Shown here: one piece after another, positions 47,691-59,437 of the stretch
Layout of the letters: the number at the start of each line of letters is the position of its first letter
Position numbering within the stretch: position 1 is the stretch's first letter
Assembly: GCA_026545225.1 (NCBI GenBank)
Contig: CM048849.1
Location: forward strand, 57,927,836-57,991,835
DNA length: 64,000 bases
Reading direction: 5' to 3'
Source of the DNA: Cornus controversa
Lineage: Eukaryota; Streptophyta; Magnoliopsida; Cornales; Cornaceae
The notes under the pieces: model-generated
Databases searched by the model: none
The model's input: only the letters and a program-made list of their open reading frames with translations
Told to the model about the DNA's origin: nothing
Program-made: the position numbers and the translations under genes

Positions 47691-50600
47691 TTATCTGTTG
47701 ACCTTCATTGACTATTATAAGTATATATAATGTGTATTATGTACTTGTAAGTAGAGAAGAACGTTCACGGCTTCATATAATCGCTGGACGTCAGCTTTTT
47801 CTCCAGCAATTTCTGGTGGCATTTGTGAAAGTAACAGTAGACACTGCGTACAGAGGAATCGATCATTTGGTTATGATCAAACCTAATTAGCTAATTATTG
47901 TAATTTTCATCTTAGTAATACAAGAATGGCGTTAAATTACCTTTAGTGATTCGGCTGTGCAGTCTGAGACAACCCAACCTTGATCTTGATCAGAGAAAGT
48001 CCATCCTCCTTTAGTAAAGTGACGATACATACTTTTGAAATCCCCGGTTGGATTTTCTTTGATCTTTAATTCAGTGATTCAATACCAATAAGCGAAATGG
48101 AACTGTAGAATACAATTTGTCTTGAATACAAAATTTCTGTGATTCGGAAATTACCAGTGATTCTTTTACAAAAAAGTGTGCCTTTTTAAGAGTGTCTCCA
48201 TATTCATCTTTATCAACAAGATTACTGGCAATAATAGCTTGAGTTGCTAGAGTACTGTCCCATATCTGACTACCAAAAGTCTGCAAAAATTAAGGAGCAA
48301 GTTAGCAGATTCTCACACCCCGTAGAAGTTTAGGCCACACAACCTTGTCAAGTGGGTAACAACATTTAGGTGCTGCAGTGGTTTGACTAGAGCAAAAGCG
48401 AGAAACTCTTGGCTCGTAACTAGATGCAGTATTTACCATGCACAAAGCTTGATTAAATATAATTGATTGTAAATCTATAAATGACTTGTGATGCAACCAA
48501 CACTATACTTCAGCCTGTCCTGACACAAACCTGCATTTTCATTCCATCTTCTGCTAGCCATAGGTAATCAGGAATTCTGGCTTGGTGATACTTGAATTCA
48601 TCACAATTGGGGTCATGTGCATACCATGCCATCATTTGTAAACTCTGCATATAAAAATAAAAAAACATTACTTAATTAGATTCATTCTACAATTCCTAGT
48701 ACCTAATCCATATACTTCCATTAATTCATTTTGTTGATATATTACTCGCCTTCTCAACACATCCTATGGTGATGTATCTACTCTCCTCTGCTCCATACCG
48801 CATGTATTTGATTGCTTTTTCAAGAGCTCTCTCTCTTAACTTGGAGAAGGGCCAGTGCTTTATAACTGGCTCACTGAAGTAATGAAGAGTATCCCAAAGC
48901 AAATCTTGTACCAAGGTATGAGGATAGTAGATATCCTCCTGCATTCAGCATATATATATATATATAATCAAAGGAAGGCGTCATTAAACTTGGGCATGTT
49001 GCCTACTTTATAGGAATCTCTAGCTATGACTAGAAGAGTTGTAAAGATAAACATTTTGATGACCATTACTATTCTTCAATCTCCATTGAATATATATCTG
49101 TTGCCATTACTTACTACTCTTCTGCTTAGGTTAATATAACCAACCTTGCAACATTTATGGTGTGCTTTATTCCAATCTATCTCATCATATGGCTGGGGGT
49201 GAAGTTCTTATCTCAGCGATTTTACAAGATCAGTGATTGGTAGCACCACATTTTTGCTGCAATGCACAAGGATAGGTAGAGTTGGACGAAATCCACGTTA
49301 GTCCAACTACAATAGTAGTATAGATCGAAATGAAGGAATTATAAGAACATAAAAAAGATGAAAGAAAATTTCTATCTTTACCTGGATGATAAGGCAACAA
49401 TGAAGGGAAAAGCCAAAATTCTGGTGGTAATGGATTGCTGCCTGACCACTCATACACACCAAGCACCTGCACAAAATAGACTCTTTCCATTCAACAATAG
49501 TGTTTGGAAGTATCTTCAAGGACAGTAAGTAAACCTTTGCATTACCATATTTAAATCATAATTTTGATTTGTTCGACTGCAGAGAAGATCAGAGGAAAGG
49601 ATAAATATAGTTTGGAGTATTGCAACTATTACTTCTACTCATTTTCTTCTTGGAAACCAAACAGAATGTATAATAATAATAACAATGATAATAATAATGT
49701 TGCTCCCTTTAGGGGAAAATATCATTCGACTCCATAAAACAATGAACTAAAATCCAGTTTTTATTGAAATTCCTTGTTTGAGTTCGTTGATTTTACTGAA
49801 AGATGAATCTTTCCCCAAGAGGGTATCCCTGTTGCTCCACCATGATCAAGAATCCATTTCCGGGCTTTTGAAACTGCCCCGTTTCCTCCATCATCAGGCC
49901 CTTCACCTAGCAAACGCAATGCAACATAGCTAAGTGCCGAGCCAATCATGGTGCTGTGGCCTTCTATGTAGAGTCCCCATCCGCCATCATCGTTCTAGAT
50001 AACACATCAATTCAACTAGTTTAGATAATGAATCAACATTTCTAATCTAATGTAGAAGATTAAATGGATCTTGATTAGGACTTGATGATTGTAAATGTAA
50101 CGAATCAACTCCTTCTTGTGCTCTGCTGTTAAGACACTGTTTATTGCTCCACTGATGTATAGGATAATGATCTGCAGATTAACATTTCCAATTAGACTTT
50201 TGCTTGGTTGCTAGGAAAAGGGGGGAAAATATGTCAAGTCTGGTAGGTAAGCTTAGTGTTATTCTTTTCTTTTAGCAGTATTGATGATCAACACTTACAA
50301 GGGGAGGAGTAAAAAACATTGGGCCTGCACTTCAGATGGCCAGTGCCCATCACTTGCTTGGATTGCGTGATTTAACCGAACAGCTTTCCTCAAAGCAGTA
50401 GTGGCAGCTTCATAGGTTATTTCTTCGTTGTCTCCTATTCTCACTGGTGGTATGCTTAGATCAATTCCGCTTTCTTTCTTAAGCTGAGGATTGAAGATTA
50501 TCAAAAACATGGTAATTAGTGCTAACAAATTTTCTTAGCCTTGAATTACTACTACTTAAATACATGTATATCTGGCTTTGCCAAAACTGTCATAGCATGG

Positions 50601-51584
50601 CAATAAAGTTATGGTAGTGTAGAGGCCTAGAGGGTGCACTTGACAATGTTTTAGGCCTCTCTTTCTACACACACACACACGTTAGAAGGTGCACTCACTA
50701 CACGCGGCAGATTCTAATAAAAGATACATAGTATGCTACTAATTTTCCAAATTTACATAATAATATTTGTGCTAACCTGCATTCGCATTATGACATCACC
50801 GCAGGGTTCAGCTCCAGATTGATTTCTTCGATTTTTCTTGTAATCCTCTCGTGCTTTCTCAACTTGTGCTCGCTCCTCTGGTGTCCCGGCTTCAGGGTCG
50901 AACTCCCAGATTTGCCTACCAACAAAATTGTTTGTGCTGTACAAGCAGGGTCCATGGCCTTCAGCAATCTTAAGCTTCCACATTGTGCCTTTTAGCTAAG
51001 TGGGAGCAAATAATCTGGAAGACATCAACAGTTGCAGAAACCAAATTAGATGACAGGTATATATAATATTAAACACACTCAAAATTAATGTTTTTGGTGA
51101 ACCATTTTCTGTGCTCACTGGAAATATTTTGTATAAATGTCAAGTAAATTGTTCCAGATCTCTAAAAAATACAACTAAAATTGTTCTGAGAATTACAGTC
51201 TATATGGTATGGGATAATCTTGATACGATTGAAATGAGTAATGGTATTGGTGACTTGTTATTGGTACTCACTCAAATTATTGTGTAAATGTTGAATGAAT
51301 TGCTTTAGTGATCGATATACTGAAACAATTAAAATAAAGCCTTCATTTCTTATTATAAGATGATACTTTTCATTGTTTCAATCATTATCAAATACAAATC
51401 CTCTACACCACATCATGGTAGAATAGAATTTGGCTATGTATGAGAAGATAGTTGCTAGAAAGAGCTTAATTACCACTTAAAAGTACTCAAGCACGAGTAG
51501 TATCTTCTCTTCTTCTTAAACAAATTCAAGTGTGAGTCTTGCATGTGTACGAAGAAAGATGAAAAAAGAATCACAAACCTTGGA

Positions 51585-51740
51585 ATACGTCTACACTACA
51601 TATGGTGTAAACATACGGTGCAAATACACCAGATGAATTTGGACTAGCATGTATAACACGCAGAGTGGATTCTATTGCGTGTGTACACGCAAGGTCTAGA
51701 TTCATTTAATGTATTTATACCGGGTGTTTTGTAGATCTCC
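51585..51740. mobile_element. Small MITE or hairpin element in the upstream region of pseudogene B
   Basis: Imperfect inverted arms: GTCTACACTACATATGGTG...AATACACC...GATGAAT at left, and on the right the complement of ATCTACAAAACACCCGGTAT...AATACATTAAATGAAT. Copy C (39850-39880) lacks the segment between the flanking GATGAA and TTGATMGCATGCA sequences. Exact borders and target duplication not resolved. Confidence 0.55.
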
Positions 51741-52079
51741 TCCAAACTTGATAGCATGCACCGTGGAGTCATTGATCTTCAATGTGGACAGTTTAATCAC
51801 AACAGGAGCTGATGAGTCGAATACCACAATAGTTGTACACTTTCAGGATCATTCCAGTCACATATATAGAGTCTATTGTAGAAATTTAATTTTAATACAA
51901 ACTCTAAAGCAATAAAAATTATGATTAAGGGGGTTGAACATATATATAGATGAGAAAAGGGAAAAAAGAAAAATTCTCGATCCGGTTCATAGAATCTTAC
52001 GATCCTACTATATCGATAGAATCAGAGTTAGTGTCGTATTTAGGCCTAGAACTCTTTTTGATCGACAAAAAAATTTAAA

Positions 52080-52897
52080 GTTTTTAGGATAAAGTTCAAC
52101 ATTTTAGCCTAATTGCATTTAAGAAAATGATACCTCCTGGATTTGATGTATTGACACGCGGCTACAACTTTCGTCACCAACACCCATGTCAGCTTTTTTA
52201 TTTTTTTAATATGTGCAATGTCTTGATTGCCTCTGATTATTTTAATATATTTTAATATAAAAGTATCATAATAGGAAAATGACTACAATACCTTTCATGA
52301 TAATATGCATTGACAACTAAAATTTTATTTTATGTTAATATCATTATTTTGGGAAATAAATAATTATATATATTAGGTTATATATATTATAGTGTATTTA
52401 TATAGATGAATAGAGAAATTTAATTACTTTTTTATTTTATGTTAACATTATTATTCATGAAAATAAATAATTATACATATAGGTTATATATATGTATTAT
52501 AGTATACTGTATATATATATAGATAAATAGAGAAAAAGAAAGAGAAATTAAATTACTTTTTTATTTTATGTTAACATTATTATTTATGAAAATAAATAAT
52601 TATATATAGATTACATATATTATAGTATATATAGGTATATTCAAAGTGGTATTTTGGTTCCATTAGACAAGGTTAAATGTGTAAATTTGGTATTCAATTA
52701 AGTTAGGTCAGAAGTCAAAAGACAGTATGGTCATTTCATCGTCAAAAAGTGTTCTGACATAGTATACTTTTGGCAGGAGGGATGTATGTGATATATAACA
52801 CAAACCATAAGGGGTGTTGGTGACGAAAATTTACAAAGTTGTAGCTGCATGTCAATACATCAAATATCAAGGGGTGTTAGTAATATTTACCCTAAAA
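52080..52897. mobile_element. Inverted-repeat element with internal tandem repeats
   Basis: Arms TTTAGGATAAA...TTTGATGTATTGACACGCGG...CGTCACCAACACCC (from 52085) and the complement of TTTAGGGTAAA...GATGTATTGACATGCAG...CGTCACCAACACC (to 52897). Inside, a unit of about 115-130 bp (TTTTTATTTTATGTTAAYAT...AAATAAATAATTATA...) is repeated three times at 52312-52640. No frame. Confidence 0.7.
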
Positions 52898-53096
52898 AGA
52901 ACAAAAAGTAAAAACCCAACTTCAAAGATAAACATAATCCAGCTCTGAACTTCAAAGTTATGACTCAAAACTTCAAAATAATTCTCTATTTTCCTATATT
53001 ATTCTTGTCTTTTTTCATCTTACAAAGAAAGTTCAGTTTCGGCTTAATATTTGTCCATTTTGAACAAAAAAAGAGGGAGACTTTGTTTTTTAAGCT

Positions 53097-53540
53097 TTGT
53101 GTTTGGTATGCAAAAGTGGAATAAAATGGAATGCTCATTTCACCCATTCTTTGTTTGGTAGGAAAATTAAAGTGGAGGTCATTCCCTTAATGAAAAAAAA
53201 TGAAAATTCATTCCATATCTCAGTCTATGAAATGAACCATTTCCAAGTCAAATTAAAAAAAAAAGTCATGTTTCAAAAAACTTACCTTCTAAGTCGAAAA
53301 ACCACCACCACCACTGCCACCATCATCGTCACCTTCCACCAATGCCACCTCCACTGCCTTCCACCACCACCGTTTTCCACCACCACCTACACCACTGCCA
53401 CCTTATTCCACCACCTACACCAGTGCTGCCTTCCACCATCGCCACTACTGCCGCCTTTCACTATTGCCATTACTGTCGCCTTCCACCACCACCGATATTT
53501 CTTTTTTTTTAAAAATTGTAGAAAAATTTTATTTTGTTAG
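53097..53540 (+). other. CCACCA-rich low-complexity stretch, not called as a gene
   Basis: A 147-codon open frame is dominated by CCACCACC-like trinucleotide runs at 53300-53490 (His/Pro/Thr-rich in this frame). There is no conserved domain, no good start context and no neighbouring exon. Most likely a simple-sequence artefact. Confidence 0.6.
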
Positions 53541-53787
53541 TTTAGTTATTTGTCACTAAGAGCGGTATTTTGAAAAATTCAATTTGAAATTCATTATATT
53601 CTAGGTTTTAAAATTGATCCAACCAAATGCTAGAATAGTGATGATCATTCCATTCCTACATTATTAACACTAAAATGGAAATGGCCATTTCATTCTCACT
53701 TGCATTCCATTTCTGTCTACCAAATATAGTATCTATTCTCTCTCTATATTGTTCTTTTTTCACTATTTCTATTTCTCTATTCTTTTA

Positions 53788-54543
53788 TGGAAAAATTAGA
53801 TTTAAGTGACCAAAATTAAAGATAATTGTTTTAAAGTGATCACAAAGTTACAAAAAATGAATAGTTACCAATTCTAAAATTATATTGCTTTTTAGTGACT
53901 ATTTTAGACTCAATTACAAAAACACCCTTCTCCCATCTCTATCTCCCCCAACTAAAAACATTACCTATACACACCATTGCATATACTGTGTATATCAAAT
54001 ACTAGTAATATAAATATGGTGAATCTAGATTCTATATACGAAGACTCCAAATCATTTTTTTTTTTTAACTTTCTCTCATATGCTACTTATCCATTATTAC
54101 ATTTTTTTAACTTCCCTCGTATGGTACTTGTCCATTATCAACTCTCTTGTGTTCAATTGAACCTTTAAATAGGAGGAATATACAATGAGAATTTCTGCAA
54201 TTTTGAACTATCGGCTTCAATTGTGTATCTCCATAAAATACAATCAAAACCCTAACCTTATATATATATATATATAATGCAAAGTTGGGTTTAATTATGC
54301 TTTCAGTTTCTAATTTCATATTAGGTCAGATGCGTAATAAAACATGAGAAGTATTGAGTTTAATATGTTTAATTAATTAATTATTTTTAGTAACTACATA
54401 AAACACTTTAACAAAACTACCTTCAAATGGTCACTAAAAAGCAATTTAGTTTTAAGATTGGTGATTATTAATCTTTTTATATCTTTAGGGTCACTTTAAA
54501 ACAATTATTTTTTAATTTTAGTCATTGAAATATAATTTTCCCT
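53788..54543. mobile_element. Long-inverted-repeat DNA element
   Basis: Left arm from GGAAAAATTAGATTTAAGTG (53788) pairs with the right arm ending near 54543 over about 150 bp (landmarks AATTGTTTTAAAGTGA, ATTGCTTTTTAGTGACNATTT). No transposase; target duplication not resolved. Confidence 0.7.
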
Positions 54544-55419
54544 TTTTTTCCCTCTTTGTTTAGACTTTGTCTTAATTGCTCTCTCTCTTTTCATTTTTCT
54601 CTTTGTTTAGGTTATCAAAAAATTGATTTAAGTGTTTGTCATGCGTCTTGCTCTCTAGTATAGTATTTTTTTTATTGTTAATTGATTTTTTGCTAGAATA
54701 TTGATAATATTGTTATGGAATGTGATAAATGCACTCCACTTTTAATGTGAGGCGTTAGGCAAAAATTACAAAAGTGACTTTTTAACATGTAATATACTAA
54801 TATCAAATTTTAGTTAATAATATTTATTTAAAAATCTTTCTTATTGAAATCATTATATCTAATTGGACCATTTTCTACTAATATATCTCTTAATTTTTTA
54901 TTAATAAATTTTCATTGTCTAGATGCATAGATATTTATGGGGATAGAATATGATTTTTGATTAAGATCATTCATTTTTTTTACTTGGTTCACTTTCTTCC
55001 ATTTTTTATTTTTATTTTTTATGTTCTTCGTAAAGAATTTTCTTATCACATATTTTATTATCATTATGAATCTAAATCACTAATAAATTTTTTTTTTATT
55101 ATTGTATGATCTAATTCTTTTAGACGATTTGGTTGTTAATTTTCACCTAAATGTTTTGTTGTTTGAGTATTAATTATAACAAAAATAAATTGTAATGGGA
55201 GAATAAGAAAAAAAGTGAGGAATAAGGCAAAAAAAAAGATAAAAATTAGTAAGAGAAGATGGAAAGTTTTATAATCTCAATTTTTCACAATTATTGGTTA
55301 AGTATATATTCAACTGTTCGTGAATAGGAAGAAATAAAGAGAAAAAAGAGAGAGATGGTGAGATAAGAATAGAAATTAGAAGTTTTAAAATGTATTAAAT
55401 TATTTGGATCCACTATTAA

Positions 55420-55685
55420 ATATTGGACGCCTAAGACAAAAATTTTAGGAAGTCTAATGATATTAGAATAAAATTATTTGGGTTTACTGTTAAATCTATA
55501 CTATTGGTTGGGGCTTAACAATAATATAAGGAAACAAAATTTTTAGAAAGCTTAATAATTTTAGAAAATAATTTTTTTAGTAAGTTTTATTAAGACAATA
55601 AAAAAAATTGGGAGCCTTTTATTTACTGGGGCCTTAGGCGACCACCTAAATCACCAAGGGCACTAACTGGCCTTGCTCGTTCCGA
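55420..55685. mobile_element. Degenerate hAT-like fragment
   Basis: The end TTGGGAGCC...GGGGCCTTAGGCGACCACC...TGGCCTTG resembles the right end of the element at 61331-62154 (TTGGGAGCCCTAGGCGACC). The other end is decayed. Confidence 0.5.
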
Positions 55686-56093
55686 TCTTCTAAACCCTAT
55701 GCAAAATTTAACCTTTGTCTCTAATCCACACAATTGGATTCTAGTAGTTGATTTACGTCAAGACCACATTGAGTTTTGTAAATGTTGTATTGGAAAATGG
55801 TTGAAATGTTTAATTTGTGTGGACCAAACAATCTCAATTAAGCCAGCCCCTTTACTAAAGTTCAAAATTAAATGAGGGACCAAGCAATCTTAAGTCCCTT
55901 GCAATGCCACAATGTATATTGCCCTTTGTTAGGGAAAGAAAGAGAGATAAATTCATGTTCCTAAAATTAAAATCAAATCTGAAAGAAGAGTGCTTTCATA
56001 TGTTGATTCTAACAAATTAAACATGCAAAGTTTGTGTAGGGACAACAGAAGTGTGTATGAGTACTTAGCTAGTTAAAAAGTGAGAGAGGGTAC

Positions 56094-56275
56094 CTGATTC
56101 AAAAGATGTAACAAAGGCTATAAAGCTAAGCAACAGTGGTGATCAAGTCTCATCTAAGAAAGTTTTTATGAGGTGCAAAAATGGAATGTTGAAGAGGCAC
56201 TTCAAATGGTTGTGAATGTGATGGAAGAGGAAGGAGAAGCTCAGTGGGGGACTTTACAAGGTGCAAATTAGTGGC
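56094..56275 (-). pseudogene. Copy of the OSC promoter/5'-UTR exon, probably belonging to pseudogene B
   Basis: Homologous to the stretch at 29638-29768 and closer to that at 43396-43500. The donor (ATCAG then GTACCC) is kept at 56093-56094. Compared with the 43.4-kb copy about 13 bp containing the TATA-like sequence TATTTATATGAGG are missing near 56245-56251. It lies 5.1 kb upstream of the exon-1 start of copy B, so the intron between would carry several transposon insertions. Confidence 0.55.
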
Positions 56276-56454
56276 CTCATGTGTGTTTGGATTTAGGGGG
56301 ATCCTATGGTTTTATTCAGGTAGGTAGGAGTTAGAAAAATGATAAAGGAGCATATTTTGAAAAAAAATGATTTTAGAAGCAACATTTAGTGAAAAACTAA
56401 ATTTACGGAAAACATCTAGTGTAATTTTTATAACTATATACATGATATATATAT

Positions 56455-56615
56455 AATAAAAAAATAGTGGGCCAGCATGGGCCTAGGGAGTACACATAAT
56501 ATATGTAAAAAAAAATAGTGGGCCAGCATGGGCCCAAAGGGAATACATAATATATATATAAAAAAAATACTGAACCAGCATGGGCCCAAGGAGCAGCTGC
56601 CCCCCGGTCCTATGC
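56455..56615. repeat. Three-copy tandem repeat of about 57 bp
   Basis: GGGCCAGCATGGGCC...TACATAATATATRTA then an A-run recurs at about 56468, 56520 and 56573. It creates a short repetitive minus-strand frame that I do not call a gene. Confidence 0.85.
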
Positions 56616-56959
56616 TGGCTCTGTCGGCACAAAACTGTCGGCGTTTTGTGTCACAACAACTTAGGTATCTATTAATATTAAAATGCCTTTTTTGCATTGT
56701 TGTATTTATAAGCTTTATAATATTATTTTATTTTGAAATTAAATGCATTATTATTTTATAAGCTCTATCTTGACGGGTCCTTGAACATCATCTCCTTAGG
56801 TGTGCGCATTCTTCTAAATTATTTTTTTTAAACAAATTAGTCTCTCATATTATAAAAGTGGACAACTTGACCTCCTTAAAAAAATTATAATATCATATAT
56901 ATCTTTTACTATGTCTATTATACTTTTTTTTTCTCTATAAATATAGTACTTTTTAAATA

Positions 56960-57350
56960 AAATATTTGAAAATTATGAACCAACCCTTAAGCACCTGCTC
57001 CTTTATAACGGACCACCGTTAAACCGGCCATTAGCTAATTTATCATGTGAAAAGAAGTCATTATCAAGAATTATGGACCAACCCTCAAGCACCTGCTATA
57101 TAATGGACACCGTTAAACGTACCATTAGCTAATTTATGGCATATATCTACTTCTCCTACTCTATTAAAAATAATTAATACTATCATAGAAAAATAAGTCA
57201 TTATTGAAATGATGGACCAGCCGTTAGCTAATCTAATTTATGACATATATCTACTTCTCCTACTCTATTAAAAATAATTAAATACTATCCTTATTTAGGA
57301 TTCTGAACCAACCATCAAACATTCTATTACCTAATTTATGACATATATAT
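56960..57350. repeat. Tandem degenerate repeats of about 110-120 bp
   Basis: ACCAACCCTYAAGCACCTGCT...CCGTTAAACCG...CATTAGCTAATTTATG...AAGTCATTATNAAGAAT recurs three to four times with loss of parts. A related single piece sits at 43615-43670 after promoter copy C. Confidence 0.65.
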
Positions 57351-57590
57351 GTACGTACCAAACATTATAATTGTTGAAAATCTGAAGTGCATCACGAAAA
57401 TTCAAAACAAGCTATCGATAGAGTCAACACTAGTACAAAGTTGGACTTGTAAAAAAATATTATAAATTAGTCCAAAAGATATCGATAGAGTCAACACTAG
57501 CACAAAATTGGACTTGAAAAAAAATATCATAAATTAGTCCAAGAGAGTTTGATTGGATTCAAGTCAAGAGATACTAAGAAGTAAGAACAC

Positions 57591-58229
57591 CAAATTGACT
57601 CAACCCAATAGGAATTAGGTGTGTAATTTGGATTGGGTAACCCGAACCAAATATGATTTTTTTACAGACTTGGGCAACTATTTTTACAATTAAGATTGAG
57701 CTTGTATTGAAAAATTCAACTCGAACTTAATTAGGATTGGATTTGGGTTGAGGTGCCAACAACCCAAGTCCAACCCGAACCCAAATTATAATATTATTTT
57801 TATACATATTTATATATATATATATAATATTCAAATTATGATAACATTTCTCTTTTCAACTTCCTTTATTTAAATCTTAATTTATTATATGTTAACACTT
57901 TGGATAATTAATTTTCTAAAAATTTATTTGTAATTTTTTAGAAATTTGCATTAAGTTAATTTTTTGTGTGTTTAGGAGTAATCTAATGTGAAACTTATTA
58001 AATATCACTTTAAATTTTCAACATGGAAATTGGTGATATAGATAACTCGACTTTCTAACCAGAAATCTCAATTCGAGTTGCAAACCCAAGTTTAAAAATT
58101 TAAGAATGGATTGGGTTAGGGTTGAGTAGTTAAGGTTGGAAGTAAGATTATGATTGAGTTAGAGTTGAACATTTCATATGTCAAGTTGAGCCTGAGTTGT
58201 ATCTTTAACCTGTTTGAATTGCAACCCTA
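57591..58229. mobile_element. Probable degenerate MITE
   Basis: Enclosed by the direct repeat GTAAGAACAC (57581-57590 and 58230-58239). Inner ends TAGGTGTGTAATTTGGATTG (57616) and the complement of TAGGGTTGCAATTCAAACAG (to 58229) look like weak hAT-type inverted ends. AT-rich, no frame. Confidence 0.45.
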
Positions 58230-58564
58230 GTAAGAACACATGGACTAAAATATACCGACATTCTTTAACATTACTATAAGAGGGATTACAGGCATGGATT
58301 TAAAAGAAAATATATAAAGACTAAATATGGTTATAACATAGATTACACGTAGGTGAAAATTTTATTTGATAATGGTGATTTAGCATATGGTCTTTTACAA
58401 AAATGATGTTTATTGTAATAAAATAATATATATATAAAATAAGGGTAGAAACATAATTGCACAATAACCATTAACAGAATTCGTTAGACAGTTTTGATAA
58501 GGGAGGTTAGTGTAATTTGACAAACAAGAGTGGAGGTCAGTGTAATTTGCCTTTTTTTTTTTTT

Positions 58565-59395
58565 TCTCTAAATAAAATTTACAAAAAAATCCTTTAGACT
58601 ACAGAATACTTTATCATCACATTTTTAATACCATAATTATCTTTTTATTTTATTTTATTAAAGTTAGAACACTTGAATTCACTCTCAAGTATTTTTTTCT
58701 CTCATATTGAAATTACACGCGGTATATACACACACACACACACATTATATGTAAAATATATTATATAATAATTAAAAATAAATTTAATCACATAATAATA
58801 TAATTTCTAAAAGTTCTCTCCTTAAAGCAAACAATCTTTCGATTTACTTTGAATTATACAACAGAGTTTTTATTTAAGTAAAACTAGGTTTTTCTCACCC
58901 TTAAAAAAAACTTGATTTTCCTTTAATTTTCAATTCAATTAAATAATATTATGCATTGTAGAGATTGTTTTGCTTTCAATTTAATGTTATAAATATATTT
59001 TATTCATTGATTTAAAATTTAATTTCAATTAAAATATATTTTTTTATCCTAATTATCGATACTTTCTTAAGTTATTATTTTCAAAATCAACTCAAAAAAT
59101 ATATTCTGAAGAATAAAAAATTCACAATTGTCACAAGAATTAGAAACATTTAATAATTCATAAATTTATGAGCTTTTTTCATATAACTTGTTTTAATAAT
59201 TTTGATAACTTTTCCTAACTCACACACTATATATATGATTACTAATATATTTTATTTATGTATAGAGAGATAAGATAAATGAATTTGCATTATTGGGTCA
59301 ATAGTTTTAACTTTAATGAAAAAAGACAATTATGACATTAAAAATATAATAACTAAATATTACATCGTGTATGAGTCATTTGTAATTTTATTTTA
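58565..59395. mobile_element. Long-inverted-repeat element, third (end-truncated) member
   Basis: Left arm AAATAAAATTTACAAAAAAATCC...ATTTTTAATACCATAATTATC pairs with the complement of the right end near 59320-59395, and both match the arms of the 38.05-kb element (GTAAAATTACAAAAGTGG..., TTTTTAGTACCCTAATTGCC). The outer GATATTGGC ends are missing. Confidence 0.6.
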
Positions 59396-59437
59396 ATGAA
59401 AAAAAGAAGAAGAAAGAAGTAGAGCCCTTAAAAGGAT

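Larger units (their letters stand above)
46102..50983 (-). pseudogene. OSC pseudogene B, nearly full length
   Basis: Paralogue of the intact OSC gene with all 18 exons recognisable in the same order: exon 1 50777-50983 (69 codons, intact), exon 2 50299-50483, exon 6 49145-49256, DCTAE exon about 47941-48063, last exon 46102-46224. Lesions relative to the intact copy: exon 2 is 185 rather than 186 nt (1-nt deletion near 50335, frameshift); exon 6 has lost 55 nt right after the MWCY codons (near 49240) and carries TAA in place of a Gln codon at 49208-49210; the acceptor of exon 17 reads TG instead of AG (46430-46431). Exon 9 also has a two-codon in-frame insertion. Other exons keep good frames and DCTAES, so decay is fairly recent. 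The break in the active-site motif makes a functional cyclase implausible. No transcript evidence is available. Confidence 0.93.
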
